DNA of 64,000 bases. It comes from Jilunia laotingensis. GTDB taxonomy: Bacteria; Bacteroidota; Bacteroidia; Bacteroidales; Bacteroidaceae. The notes beneath the pieces were generated by a model. It worked only from the letters and a program-made list of their open reading frames with translations. It was not told where the DNA came from and made no database searches. Within the stretch, counting starts at the first letter, position 1. Every line of letters begins with the position of its first letter. Positions 42,636 through 51,649 of the stretch are shown here, in pieces. A program made the position numbers and the translations under genes. The stretch lies in NCBI RefSeq assembly GCF_014385165.1, contig NZ_JACRTF010000001.1:4402001-4466000 (forward strand), in the 5' to 3' direction.

Positions 42636-43103
42636 ATGACTAAGGAAGAACTAATGCGGAAAGCAATTGAGCTTTCAAGAGAAAATGTAGCCAATGGTGG
42701 TGGCCCTTTTGGTGCTGTTATTGCGAAAAACGGAGAGATTATTGCCACCGGAGTAAACCGGGTAACAGCTTCCTGTGACCCAACTGCCCATGCTGAAGTC
42801 AGCGCTATCCGTGCGGCCGCTTCCAAATTGGGAACTTTCAATCTGAGTGGCTATGAAATATATACCTCATGTGAACCTTGCCCCATGTGTCTTGGAGCCA
42901 TTTACTGGGCACGACTTGATAAAATGTATTACGGTAATAATAAAACAGATGCCAAAAACATTGGTTTTGATGACTCTTTCATCTATGATGAGTTGGAGTT
43001 GAAACCTGAAGAACGGAAACTACCTTCCGAAGTGTTGCTCCACGATGAAGCAATAAAAGCATTCAAAGAATGGATGGAAAAGGAAGATAAGATAGCATAC
43101 TAA
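42636..43103 (+). CDS. guaD: Guanine deaminase (cytidine-deaminase fold)
   Basis: A 155-residue zinc-dependent deaminase converting guanine to xanthine in purine salvage. Zinc and proton-shuttle motifs are PTAHAEVSAIRAA (HAE) and SCEPCPMCLGAIYWAR (PCxxC). The SGYEIYTSCEPC context, the GGGPFGAVI N-terminal segment and the C-terminal FDDSFIYDE region match the small B. subtilis-type GuaD rather than tRNA adenosine deaminase TadA. It is monocistronic and convergent with the FadL-type barrel gene. Confidence 0.85.
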   Translation: MTKEELMRKAIELSRENVANGGGPFGAVIAKNGEIIATGVNRVTASCDPTAHAEVSAIRAAASKLGTFNLSGYEIYTSCEPCPMCLGAIYWARLDKMYYGNNKTDAKNIGFDDSFIYDELELKPEERKLPSEVLLHDEAIKAFKEWMEKEDKIAY

Positions 43104-43104
43104 T

Positions 43105-43148
43105 AAAAAAAGTATCCCCGGAGTACTGCATTGTATTTCTCCGGGGAT
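43105..43148 (-). terminator. Intrinsic terminator between convergent genes
   Basis: ATCCCCGGAG (43114-43123) pairs perfectly with 43139-43148. On the minus strand a run of seven T's follows within two bases, so it is a good terminator for the barrel gene and may also stop guaD transcription. Confidence 0.8.
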
Positions 43149-43195
43149 CACTCTCACACACAAAAGTTATATTTATTACTATTGAAAACTCTGAT

Positions 43196-44806
43196 TTAGA
43201 AACGCATACCCACCGTTAATAATACTTGGCTACGCGTATTTGTTACCTTAGTCTTGTTCAAAAAATCGTCCGGATCAGTAAATGCATAAAAATCTTCTTT
43301 ATAAGTGCTGTACTGATAAGCCAGATCAGCATAAATCAGACTCCCTCTATAACCGATTCCCAGTGTATAATTATTCAATGCTTTCGTATTTGCATAATCC
43401 GTATCAGTATTGATAGAATTAACTGGTAAGTCCTTATAAGCAAGCTTCTCAATAGCAGCTGAACTATAATTATATCCTAAACGGAATGCAAATTGGGGAA
43501 TTACCTTATATTCCGCACCCACACGTACGGTATGTACACCTTTTAACATACTGGTCTGGTCATTTTCATAGCTCATCCCACTACCTTTAGGATACATTCC
43601 ACCATTTTTAGGATAACTGAAATACATAGTCGAATAATCTTCATATTCATATTCAGCACCCACTGCCAAGCTGCTGCCCACAGTATAGCCTAAGCTCAAA
43701 TTATAAGTCCATGGAGTACGTAGGCGATAAGAACGATCCATGTCACCAACAGCCTGTTGAGTATCAATATCTACCGGCTTGGTCACTTCAGCTCCGTCAT
43801 AATATAAATCCGATCCTAAAAAGGCACTTGTCGTCAAAGTCAACTTATAAAAAGTCGGTGTATGAACTGCCATCCCAATTCTGAAAGGAGAAGATTCGAA
43901 AGGACGTAGAATAGCCCCGATTTTAAAGTCAAATCCCGAGCCACTGATACGATTCCAGCTTTGCAAGAAATAGCCTGCACCTTTACCATTCTCATAATCT
44001 TCATCATACCTTGAATATTTACTGTAATCTACATCATAGGCTCCGATGGTGAATCCTAAATAAGCACGATCATTAATATTCAGTGCAACATTAAAATCAT
44101 ACTGATCGATACCACCACGTTCTTCGGAATAGAAGGTAGCATACGGTATTTCGTTAATAATTGATTTATAGATATTTCCGCCATCACTATCTTTATCACC
44201 CGTTTCCGCTATTAAATTTCCTTGCCATCCCAATATTGACAACCAACCGATTTCATTATCCCTAAAAGCTTCTCTACCCTCCATAAATTCACTGTTTCTT
44301 ATTCCATTAGCCTGCTGAGCCATTTGCCAGGTTTGAGAAACAATTTCATTTTTAGGACCGACATTCAATAAAGCATCCATTCCCATGTTCTTGTAGAACG
44401 ACTTTGATTTATGATAGTTGAATCCAAAGTTTACAAACCGTACAGGAGTATAGTTTCCTATCTTAGTCGACAATACAAATCCAATATTATCATAGGACCA
44501 ATGAGTATTGTTCAAATTCGAATTAAACATTCTTTTTTCATGCCCTATATAACTACTTTCCATTCCATAAGCAGAAAAACTGAATGAGGTCATAATGTCA
44601 TTGCTGCGATATATTCCGATACCAGCGGGATTCGTACCTATGGTAGAAATATCCCCACCCAATGCCCCCATAGCACCACCCATACCAACAAAGCGAGCAG
44701 TTCCATTCAAGTCCTTGCCGGTAAATTTGGCAGCATCATATATTGTCTGTGCATTTGCAACACTCGAAAGAAGAGTTGCGACTGCTATTATCATTAACTT
44801 TTTCAT
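43196..44806 (-). CDS. OmpP1/FadL-family outer-membrane transporter
   Basis: A 536-residue barrel with a signal peptide (ending VANAQ). The FadL-type N-terminus follows (KDLNGTARFVGMGGAMGALGGDISTIGTNPAGIGIYR, abbreviated landmarks GGDISTIGTNPAG), then long alternating strands to the C-terminal VLLTVGMRF. Members import hydrophobic compounds across the outer membrane; Bacteroides copies are often labelled 'hemin receptor' without proof. It is 32 bp downstream of the Gly/Ser/Arg-rich protein gene on the same strand. Confidence 0.85.
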   Translation of the reverse strand: MKKLMIIAVATLLSSVANAQTIYDAAKFTGKDLNGTARFVGMGGAMGALGGDISTIGTNPAGIGIYRSNDIMTSFSFSAYGMESSYIGHEKRMFNSNLNNTHWSYDNIGFVLSTKIGNYTPVRFVNFGFNYHKSKSFYKNMGMDALLNVGPKNEIVSQTWQMAQQANGIRNSEFMEGREAFRDNEIGWLSILGWQGNLIAETGDKDSDGGNIYKSIINEIPYATFYSEERGGIDQYDFNVALNINDRAYLGFTIGAYDVDYSKYSRYDEDYENGKGAGYFLQSWNRISGSGFDFKIGAILRPFESSPFRIGMAVHTPTFYKLTLTTSAFLGSDLYYDGAEVTKPVDIDTQQAVGDMDRSYRLRTPWTYNLSLGYTVGSSLAVGAEYEYEDYSTMYFSYPKNGGMYPKGSGMSYENDQTSMLKGVHTVRVGAEYKVIPQFAFRLGYNYSSAAIEKLAYKDLPVNSINTDTDYANTKALNNYTLGIGYRGSLIYADLAYQYSTYKEDFYAFTDPDDFLNKTKVTNTRSQVLLTVGMRF

Positions 44807-44838
44807 AATCGAAACTTAATTATGTTAGTATTTCATTC

Positions 44839-46131
44839 TTATCTTCGGCTGCTTCCACCACCACGGCTGGAACCGCCACCACCGCCGCCACCTGAACGGG
44901 CACCGCCACCGCTGCCACCGCCACTTGAACGGGAACCACCACCGTAAGATCCGACACTTGACCGTGAGCTGCTACTGCTGCGACTACTAGGTGTATAACT
45001 ACGGCTGGTAGATGGTGTACCATAAGAACGGCTGGAAGACTGGGTTGAACTTCCTCTATTATATGTAGACGAAGAACGTCTGCTACTGCTGGATGAAGTC
45101 CCGACAGAAGAACGAGACGAGCTTGCTCTTGAACCACTGTCATAGGTACTGCGGGTACTGCTCGGACGTGTATAGGTAGAAGAACGACGTGACGAAGAGC
45201 TTGCTCCACTTCTGCCTGTACTTACACTTGAACGTGCAGAACTGGAAGAAGAACGTGTTCCAACAACTCGACCCGCTGAAGACGAACTACGACGAGAAGA
45301 ACTTGTACCTACACTTGAGCGAGTAGTCTGTCCCGCACTGGAATATGAACGACGGGAATTTGAAGAATAACGGTCGGTAGTTCCGAATGAACGACGGTCA
45401 GTATAACTGTTCCGTGCCCAATAACCATTATGTCCCCAGTTTGGATACCAGCCATGATGATGATGATGTCCCCAATGACCACCCCAGTAGCCACCGTACC
45501 AACCACCCCAGTAACCGGGATAATACCCTCCCCATCCGTAATATGGACTATTCCATCCACCCCAACCCCACATAGAGCCGTATGAGTTATAACGCCAATT
45601 CCACCACAACGGATTACTGAAGGTTGGAAATGCATAAGCATATAAACCATCCGTATATACATTCCAATCCCAAGAATTACTGCCATAAACGATGTCCCAA
45701 TAGAACGGGCTACTAACACTTACGGCAAATCGAGGATTACGGAAACGAATAATGCGTTCGGCATACTCATAATCATCTTGGGAGCCATCGAAATCTCCGG
45801 TTACCCATTCACCATCCAAATCCGGCTCTTCTTTTTCAGTAATATATAATGTGTCATTCTCCATTACAAAGTCATTATCACGTGCGTCGTAACGGCGATT
45901 ATATTCATCTACATCACGAGTATTTCCATTGCGATCCTGAATTATGACAGTAGTTCCGGGAGTCGCATAAATATTCGTAGTAGACTGCCTTTTAACCGGT
46001 TCTTTTTTAACAGGTGCCGGTTCTTCTTTGTCCTTTGAAGGAACAAAATAGAGGTCATCATCCACACTTTGTGCCATCAAACCTATCGGGAGACACAGGG
46101 TAATTAATAATAAAAAAATAATCTTTTTCAT
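44839..46131 (-). CDS. Secreted low-complexity protein (Trp/Gly/Tyr, Ser/Arg and Gly-rich tracts)
   Basis: A 430-residue exported protein with a signal peptide (ending GLMAQ). A folded-looking N-terminal part (about 25-160) has charged strands such as TTVIIQDRNGNTRDVDEYN. A Trp/Gly/Tyr/His-rich tract (about 175-245) follows, then about 170 residues made almost only of Ser, Arg, Thr, Gly and Tyr in RRSSSS-type runs, and a final Gly/Ser/Arg tail (GGGGGGGSSRGGGSSRR). ATG 46131 was chosen because it starts the signal peptide. I know no enzymatic family for this; the tail should be disordered and highly basic, and may bind polyanions. It is probably cotranscribed with the FadL-type gene. Confidence 0.6.
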   Translation of the reverse strand: MKKIIFLLLITLCLPIGLMAQSVDDDLYFVPSKDKEEPAPVKKEPVKRQSTTNIYATPGTTVIIQDRNGNTRDVDEYNRRYDARDNDFVMENDTLYITEKEEPDLDGEWVTGDFDGSQDDYEYAERIIRFRNPRFAVSVSSPFYWDIVYGSNSWDWNVYTDGLYAYAFPTFSNPLWWNWRYNSYGSMWGWGGWNSPYYGWGGYYPGYWGGWYGGYWGGHWGHHHHHGWYPNWGHNGYWARNSYTDRRSFGTTDRYSSNSRRSYSSAGQTTRSSVGTSSSRRSSSSAGRVVGTRSSSSSARSSVSTGRSGASSSSRRSSTYTRPSSTRSTYDSGSRASSSRSSVGTSSSSSRRSSSTYNRGSSTQSSSRSYGTPSTSRSYTPSSRSSSSSRSSVGSYGGGSRSSGGGSGGGARSGGGGGGGSSRGGGSSRR

Positions 46132-46228
46132 ATCTCTGTGGTTTATGGATTGCATTTCTTAATCTTTTTATTCACGTTACAAAGATAGGCAAGGTTATCA
46201 TCCTTCCAGGGAGATTTTCCCCAAACAA

Positions 46229-46246
46229 TAATAGGGATTTCCCTAT
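46229..46246. promoter_or_regulatory. Dyad symmetry in divergent promoter region
   Basis: AATAGGG-ATTT-CCCTATT forms a perfect seven-base dyad just upstream of the -7 box at 46253, between divergently transcribed genes. It could be an operator or a small hairpin. Confidence 0.35.
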
Positions 46247-46252
46247 TTTAAT

Positions 46253-46260
46253 TACCTTTG
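46253..46260 (+). promoter_or_regulatory. -7 box (TACCTTTG) of prmA
   Basis: Exact TAnnTTTG 20 bases before the ATG at 46281. Confidence 0.55.
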
Positions 46261-46280
46261 CAAGCAAAAACATAACACTT

Positions 46281-47123
46281 ATGAAGTATTTAGAGTTCAC
46301 GTTTACCACCGATCCTTGCACAGAAACAGTTAATGATGTGTTGGCTGCCGTTTTAGGTGAAGCTGGATTTGAAAGTTTCGTTGAGTCCGAAAGCGGTTTG
46401 AAAGCTTATATCCAACAATCCTTATACGATGAAAAAACGATCGAGAGTGCTATCATGGACTTTCCGGTACCTGATACAAAAATCTCCTATGACTTCATCG
46501 AAGCAGAGGATAAAGATTGGAATGAAGAGTGGGAGAAGAATTTCTTTCAACCGATAGTTATCGGTGATCGTTGTGTGATCCATAGTACATTCCACAAAGA
46601 TGTTCCGGCAGCCGAATATGATATTGTCATCAATCCACAGATGGCTTTCGGAACCGGGCATCACGAAACGACCAGCCTCATCATTGGTGAATTGCTGGAC
46701 AGCGATTTAAAAGGAAAATCCCTGCTCGACATGGGGTGCGGGACTTCCATCCTTGCCATTCTTGCCAGTATGAGGGGGGCAAGCCCTTGTTTGGCTATCG
46801 ACATTGACGAATGGTGTGTACGCAACTCAATAGAAAACATAGAATTGAATAATATATCCAATATCAATGTTGAACAAGGAGATGCGTCTGCATTAGCCGG
46901 AAAAGGTTCGTTTGATGTAATAATAGCGAATATCAATCGAAACATACTATTAAACGACATGAGGCAATACAAAGCCTGCATGCATCCGGGGTCAGAACTT
47001 TATATGAGTGGTTTCTACCTAGAAGACATCCCCGTGATCCGTGAAGAGGCGGAACGGAACGGGCTGACCTTTATTCATCATCATGAAAAGAATCGTTGGG
47101 CTGCGGTGAAATTCGTGTTTTAA
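46281..47123 (+). CDS. prmA: Ribosomal protein L11 methyltransferase
   Basis: A 280-residue SAM-dependent methyltransferase that trimethylates ribosomal protein L11. The N-terminal substrate-binding domain (about 1-85) is followed by the PrmA signatures DWNEEWEKNFFQPIVIG, INPQMAFGTGHHETT and the SAM-binding DMGCGTSILAILASMRGA, then IANINRNIL with the NPP-like catalytic position. Length and motif order match the family. It is monocistronic; a hairpin at 47140 separates it from the convergent lysozyme gene. Confidence 0.93.
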   Translation: MKYLEFTFTTDPCTETVNDVLAAVLGEAGFESFVESESGLKAYIQQSLYDEKTIESAIMDFPVPDTKISYDFIEAEDKDWNEEWEKNFFQPIVIGDRCVIHSTFHKDVPAAEYDIVINPQMAFGTGHHETTSLIIGELLDSDLKGKSLLDMGCGTSILAILASMRGASPCLAIDIDEWCVRNSIENIELNNISNINVEQGDASALAGKGSFDVIIANINRNILLNDMRQYKACMHPGSELYMSGFYLEDIPVIREEAERNGLTFIHHHEKNRWAAVKFVF

Positions 47124-47135
47124 TAGTAAAGAATG

Positions 47136-47179
47136 AAAAAGCCTCATTTGGAGTAGTGTTTCTTTTGCCAGATGAGGCT
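47136..47179 (-). terminator. Intrinsic terminator between prmA and lysozyme gene
   Basis: Stem 47140-47151 with 47168-47179 (12 pairs, one G-U); on the minus strand it is followed by a T-rich run, serving the lysozyme gene, and it may act bidirectionally. Confidence 0.7.
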
Positions 47180-47252
47180 GCCAAATCGAAAACGGCAACA
47201 ATAGCCATCTCCTGTTTTTTAGAAAATGCCCTGTTTTCTTTAAAAGGAAGTT

Positions 47253-48098
47253 TTATTGTAATGTCATCTTCTTCAACTCGTCCAACGAACCATTAAAAAC
47301 GTTCAAATCAACATCCTCTCCGATCCCCGGCACACTGCCTACATCCGTATGTTGCCAGAAATGCCATTTCCCTTCGTACTTTACAGAATCCACATAATAA
47401 TGGGCGATCCAATAGGGATAAGTATCAAAAATAGAATCATTCAGATAGCGTGTTTTGAACTTATAGGAAGTATAAAGAATAGGCTTTACACCATAATGTG
47501 CCTCTACTCTGTCGAGCCAACGCTTAATGCTCTGTTGCAATTCCTTCGTAGTTTTCTTTCCGGTCACTTCCACATCGAGTACAGGAGGAAGGTCGCCAGG
47601 AGCCAGTTTGACGGTTCGTATAAAGAAATCAGCCTGTTTCAACGGATCCGTTTTTGGAGAAAAGAAGTGATAAGCTCCACGAATGAACCCATGATTGCCT
47701 GCCTCCGTAAAGTTTTGCACAAAAGCATCATCAGCAAGGTCGCCCCCTTCCGTGGCTTTCATGAAAATAAATTCAATGGGGAAATCCGTCAAACGGCTTT
47801 GCAATAGTTGCGGCCAGTCAATCTCGCCTTGGTAATGGGAAATATCAATACCATGTACATCATAGCAACAGGGCATACAAATGCCATACTCCTTCATGCC
47901 GTAGCAAGGTTTCCAACGATATGCGTATGGCCGTATGAAGAAATAATAGAATGTAGTAGAAAAGCCGAAAACGATAATAATAACAAGCACATTCCGCAGC
48001 CATACGGGCATGGTGCGATGGACAGGCTTCTTTGCCTTCCGGGGAGTGCGGCGGGCAACAGTTGTCTTGCGTGGAGGTATAGGCTTTTTAGGAATCAT
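47253..48098 (-). CDS. Membrane-anchored GH25 lysozyme-like muramidase
   Basis: A 281-residue type II membrane protein: a basic N-terminus (PRKAKKPVHR), one membrane segment (about 33-53), then a glycoside hydrolase family 25 domain. The family motifs are HGIDISHYQGEIDW, FIFMKATEGGDLADDAF, GAYHFFSPKTDP, the catalytic LPPVLDVEV (Asp-x-Glu) and the C-terminal WHFWQHTDVGSVPGIG, VDLNVFNG. It would cleave the beta-1,4 bonds of peptidoglycan from the periplasmic side of the inner membrane, in wall remodelling. It is transcribed toward prmA. Confidence 0.9.
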   Translation of the reverse strand: MIPKKPIPPRKTTVARRTPRKAKKPVHRTMPVWLRNVLVIIIVFGFSTTFYYFFIRPYAYRWKPCYGMKEYGICMPCCYDVHGIDISHYQGEIDWPQLLQSRLTDFPIEFIFMKATEGGDLADDAFVQNFTEAGNHGFIRGAYHFFSPKTDPLKQADFFIRTVKLAPGDLPPVLDVEVTGKKTTKELQQSIKRWLDRVEAHYGVKPILYTSYKFKTRYLNDSIFDTYPYWIAHYYVDSVKYEGKWHFWQHTDVGSVPGIGEDVDLNVFNGSLDELKKMTLQ

Positions 48099-48189
48099 AT
48101 TTCAAGTAAAAGTGAAAACAAGAAGTGATGAGTGGCAAATAGCAGATAAGTTTGCTCACCACCCATCACTCATCATTTATCACTCAATG

Positions 48190-49833
48190 TTATTTAGCTT
48201 GTTCAAGCTGCAAAGTCTTGGTAGGCTGGTCGCATACTTCAGTCGGGCCGAAGTACTGGATCGGGCCCGGATATACATAGTCCGTAGTCATCGCCCATTG
48301 GTCGCGCAAAGCAGCAAATGCTTTAAACGGTTTGCCTTCCAATTTCACCAGTGCTTTCTGGATAACCGGTTTCATCTCACCGTGACGACGTTCCATGTTC
48401 ATCATCATCGTGATGGGCACACCACCTGCAATCCATTCTTCGGCAGGAGCAGTAGTGTTGCGTACAGATGACATATAACCCGTCTTACCGTTAGCAATCA
48501 GCATAGATGCAGTATATCCCAGTGAATAACAATAATCGGCATCGTAGTTTGAAGGAGCAGCGCAACGGCCTTCATAACCGAAGAAGTGATGTTGAGCGGC
48601 AAACTTGCCTACATATTTACCTTCTGCTTTCCAAGTGGCCAGCTTCGTTGCAACCATCTCAGACAGCAGTTTTTCTGTTTCGATCAGTGATACCTGTACG
48701 TTTCCATGCGGGTCACGATCCAATGAAAGCTGACGTGCAACTCCTTCCGGAAGACTTGCATAGATAGCCGAGTTTTCGGGAGATAGTTTGCGGATGATAT
48801 AGTCACGTTGATGAGACTTCTTGATCTGTGAGAACTCTTCGGCATTGTTAGCCAAGAAGTCGTTCAATTCTGAGATCAGACGTTTCATAGCCGGGATAAA
48901 CTCTACAAGACCTTCAGGAATAAGAACAGTACCGAAGTTGTTACCCTGTGCGGCACGATCGGCAACCACCTTAGCAATATAAGTCACAACATCGTCCAAA
49001 GACATGTCTTTTGCTTCTACTTCCTCAGAGATGATACATACGTTGGGTTGAACCTGCAATGCGCATTCCAATGCGATATGAGATGCCGAACGTCCCATCA
49101 ATTTGATAAAATGCCAATACTTACGGGCAGAGTTACAGTCACGTTGAATATTACCGATTACTTCCGAGTAAACTTTACAAGCCGTATCAAAGCCGAAAGA
49201 AGTCTCGATCATTTCGTTCTTCAAGTCACCGTCGATTGTCTTCGGGCAACCGATCACCTGTACACCGGCCTTTTTAGCTGCATAATACTCAGCCAACACG
49301 CAAGCATTTGTATTAGAGTCGTCACCACCAATGATAACGAGTGCCTTAATACCCAATTCCTTCAAGATTTCAAGACCTTTCTCGAACTGATCTTCTTTTT
49401 CCAGTTTCGTACGACCGGAACCGATGATATCGAAACCACCTGTATTGCGGTATTCATCGATAATGTCAGAAGTAAGTTCCATATAGTTGTGGTCTACCAA
49501 ACCGCCAGGTCCAAGTATAAAACCGTACAGTTTGCTATCCGGGTTCAAAGCTTTGATACCATCAAAAAGGCCGGAGATCACATTGTGTCCGCCCGGAGCT
49601 TGTCCACCGGAAAGGATCACACCTACGTTCATAGCAGGGAGTTGGATAGCTTCTCCGGCTTCGAACTTGATTAATGGCATACCATACGTATTGGGGAATA
49701 GTTGTTTGATAGCTTCCTGATCGGCAACTGATTGGGTTGCTGCGCCTTCTACAGCCTTAACAGCCCCTTTCAATGCTTTCGGAAGTTTGGGCTGGTAAGC
49801 AGCCCTTGCGATTTGCAATGCACTTTTAGTCAT
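48190..49833 (-). CDS. pfp: Diphosphate-fructose-6-phosphate 1-phosphotransferase (PPi-PFK)
   Basis: A 547-residue long-type PPi-dependent phosphofructokinase that interconverts fructose 6-phosphate and fructose 1,6-bisphosphate with pyrophosphate as donor. The phosphate-binding [13 protein letters not shown], the PPi-selective GGDDSNTNA (second Asp excludes ATP), [10 protein letters not shown] with the catalytic Asp, and [14 protein letters not shown] are all present. Length fits the plant-like/Bacteroides long class. It is the main glycolytic PFK activity expected in Bacteroides. The upstream region carries two tandem-repeat arrays (50035-50201). Confidence 0.95.
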   Translation of the reverse strand: MTKSALQIARAAYQPKLPKALKGAVKAVEGAATQSVADQEAIKQLFPNTYGMPLIKFEAGEAIQLPAMNVGVILSGGQAPGGHNVISGLFDGIKALNPDSKLYGFILGPGGLVDHNYMELTSDIIDEYRNTGGFDIIGSGRTKLEKEDQFEKGLEILKELGIKALVIIGGDDSNTNACVLAEYYAAKKAGVQVIGCPKTIDGDLKNEMIETSFGFDTACKVYSEVIGNIQRDCNSARKYWHFIKLMGRSASHIALECALQVQPNVCIISEEVEAKDMSLDDVVTYIAKVVADRAAQGNNFGTVLIPEGLVEFIPAMKRLISELNDFLANNAEEFSQIKKSHQRDYIIRKLSPENSAIYASLPEGVARQLSLDRDPHGNVQVSLIETEKLLSEMVATKLATWKAEGKYVGKFAAQHHFFGYEGRCAAPSNYDADYCYSLGYTASMLIANGKTGYMSSVRNTTAPAEEWIAGGVPITMMMNMERRHGEMKPVIQKALVKLEGKPFKAFAALRDQWAMTTDYVYPGPIQYFGPTEVCDQPTKTLQLEQAK

Positions 49834-50034
49834 TTCTTTATTTTATATTAAAGGTGATAGTAAATTCAATCATAGAATTCAAAAAGCGATGCAAATTTCG
49901 TGTTTTTTTCTGAAATATGAAAGTATAGCAGGGAATAATGTAAGTTAATAGAAGTTTGGGAAAGGAAGAAATACCCTTTGTGAATCGTACAAATATCTTT
50001 CATCAATAAATTATCTACTGATATAAAAACACAA

Positions 50035-50126
50035 AACATCCCCATGTTCCGCATAAAAACATGGGGATGTTCCACATAACAACATCCGGATGTTTTGACA
50101 TACAACATGGGGATGTTTTTATTCAA
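50035..50126. repeat. 23-bp tandem array, four units with palindromic core AACATnnnnATGTT
   Basis: Units start at 50035, 50058, 50081 and 50104, exactly 23 bp apart. Each has a 14-bp core that is a dyad, AACAT-four bases-ATGTT, with central CCCC, GGGG, CCGG and GGGG; the outer ten bases are invariant. The nine-base spacers differ between units. Such conservation of dyad arms with free inner bases suggests a protein-binding or structural constraint. Confidence 0.85.
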
Positions 50127-50155
50127 AAGGTAGTAAGAAAACAATATAACATCCT

Positions 50156-50201
50156 AATATCCTTTCATTTACCAACGGAATATCCTTTCATTCAAAAAGC
50201 A
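50156..50201. repeat. 23-bp tandem pair (core AATATCCTTTCATT)
   Basis: Two units at 50156 and 50179 have identical 14-bp cores and unrelated nine-base spacers. Same 14+9 layout as the array 30 bases away but with a different, non-palindromic core. Confidence 0.65.
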
Positions 50202-50261
50202 TGTTTCATTCCTCCATTACAAACGCCCCTTTTCCTCACCACCTTCCTCATTTGTTCCTCT

Positions 50262-51647
50262 TTAATCTTCCTTCTCCCATCCTCCTCCGAGAGCCTTATA
50301 TACCTGTACCACTGCTATCAGTTCATCACGGATGGCATTGCTCAAGCCTATCTGGGCATCGAAATACCCACGTTGAGCATCGAGTACATCCAGATAATTG
50401 ATCACTCCGTTGATGTATTGTAGCTGGGCAAGATCAATGTAACTCTTGGACGAACGTTCCAGATTGGCCCGGAGATCATACACTTCCTTAATCTTGTTGA
50501 AATTGACAATGGCATTCTGTGTTTCCTTGAAAGCGTTCAGCACGGTCTTTTCATAACTATGCACCTCTGCCTCATAAGCAGCTTTTTTCGCTTTCAATGC
50601 AGCACGGTTCTTTCCCCAACCGAAAATGGGGGTCAACAAGGCACCTTCCATGATGGCATAAGGTGATTTCAACAGTTCGGAAAGTACGGTACTCTCCGCT
50701 CCCGCCCGACCAGTGAGTGAAATACGGGGGAACATATTCGTATAAGCCACTCCCACTTTCGCATTGGCGGCAATCAACTTCTGTTCAGCCTGCCGAACAT
50801 CCGGACGACGCTCAAGCAAACCGGAAGGCAACCCAACCGGCAGTTCTTTGGGAAAATTGAAACTTTGCAGCAAACCGCTACGGGCTATTTTATTGGGATA
50901 TTCTCCGGCAAGAAAGGCAATATCATTCTCCTTAAGGGCAATCCTTCGTTCCAGGTCAGGCACAAGGGTAGCGGTACGGGCAAGCTCCACTTGCGATTGG
51001 CGGTACGAAGTCTCGGATGTCAGTCCGCCTTCAAAACGAATGCGAGCCAGACGCACCCCTTCCTCACGGGCCTTCAAAGTTTGCTTCACAATATCAAGTT
51101 CAGTGTCGAGTGCCACAAGTTCATAATAAGCCTGAGCCACTTCCGCTACAATGGTCATACGAAGGGCACGCTGCGCTTCTACCGACTGGAAGTATTCCGC
51201 AATGCTTGCCGAACGCGCCCAACGCAGGTTTCCCCAAAGATCCAGTTCCCATGAAAACAAGACTTGGGCTTCAAATGTATCACTGCGTTTAAAGTCATCG
51301 CCCCCATGGTTTTCAAGTTCCCGTTCACCGGTCACAGTACCTTTAATATCCGGCAACAAAGCAGCAGTCGAGATTCGTTTCTGTGCAGCCATCTCCTTCA
51401 CACGGGCAGCAGCAATCAGCATATCCTTATTGTATTCCAATGATTTGGTAATCAATCCCCGAAGAGTGGAATCTGTATATATTTCCCACCAGTCTCTATC
51501 ACCGAAACTCAATGAATCTTGCCGTTGCGCAAGACTATCCGGAAGGTGAAGATCAGGCCGCACATAACTCTTCCCCACTTTGCAGGAAGAGAAAGCAGTC
51601 AACATCAACAAGAGGGCAAAAGCTATAAATAATGTATTTCGTTTCAT
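50262..51647 (-). CDS. RND efflux outer-membrane factor (TolC/OprM-type lipoprotein)
   Basis: A 461-residue outer-membrane lipoprotein (FSSC, Cys about residue 22) of the OprM/NodT family. It has paired OEP repeats with long coiled-coil helices (SIAEYFQSVEAQRALRMTIV, TAVSN-like ALDTELDIVKQTLKAREEG) and the conserved GLPSGLLERRPDVRQAEQKL and YTNMFPRISLTG segments. It forms the trimeric exit duct of the drug/bile-salt pump encoded with it: last gene of a three-gene minus-strand operon, two bases after the permease stop. Confidence 0.95.
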   Translation of the reverse strand: MKRNTLFIAFALLLMLTAFSSCKVGKSYVRPDLHLPDSLAQRQDSLSFGDRDWWEIYTDSTLRGLITKSLEYNKDMLIAAARVKEMAAQKRISTAALLPDIKGTVTGERELENHGGDDFKRSDTFEAQVLFSWELDLWGNLRWARSASIAEYFQSVEAQRALRMTIVAEVAQAYYELVALDTELDIVKQTLKAREEGVRLARIRFEGGLTSETSYRQSQVELARTATLVPDLERRIALKENDIAFLAGEYPNKIARSGLLQSFNFPKELPVGLPSGLLERRPDVRQAEQKLIAANAKVGVAYTNMFPRISLTGRAGAESTVLSELLKSPYAIMEGALLTPIFGWGKNRAALKAKKAAYEAEVHSYEKTVLNAFKETQNAIVNFNKIKEVYDLRANLERSSKSYIDLAQLQYINGVINYLDVLDAQRGYFDAQIGLSNAIRDELIAVVQVYKALGGGWEKED

Positions 51648-51649
51648 TT

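Larger units (their letters stand above)
49834..50261. other. Intergenic stretch with two 23-bp tandem arrays
   Basis: Upstream of pfp and downstream of the efflux operon. It holds the pfp promoter region (near 49880-49900, no exact -7 box), a four-unit palindromic array (50035-50126) and a two-unit array (50156-50201). Confidence 0.6.

Noticed and set aside
44820..45209. Val/Ala/Pro-rich minus-strand frame overlapping the Ser/Arg-rich protein
   Set aside because: It is a frame-shifted reading of the same low-complexity DNA.
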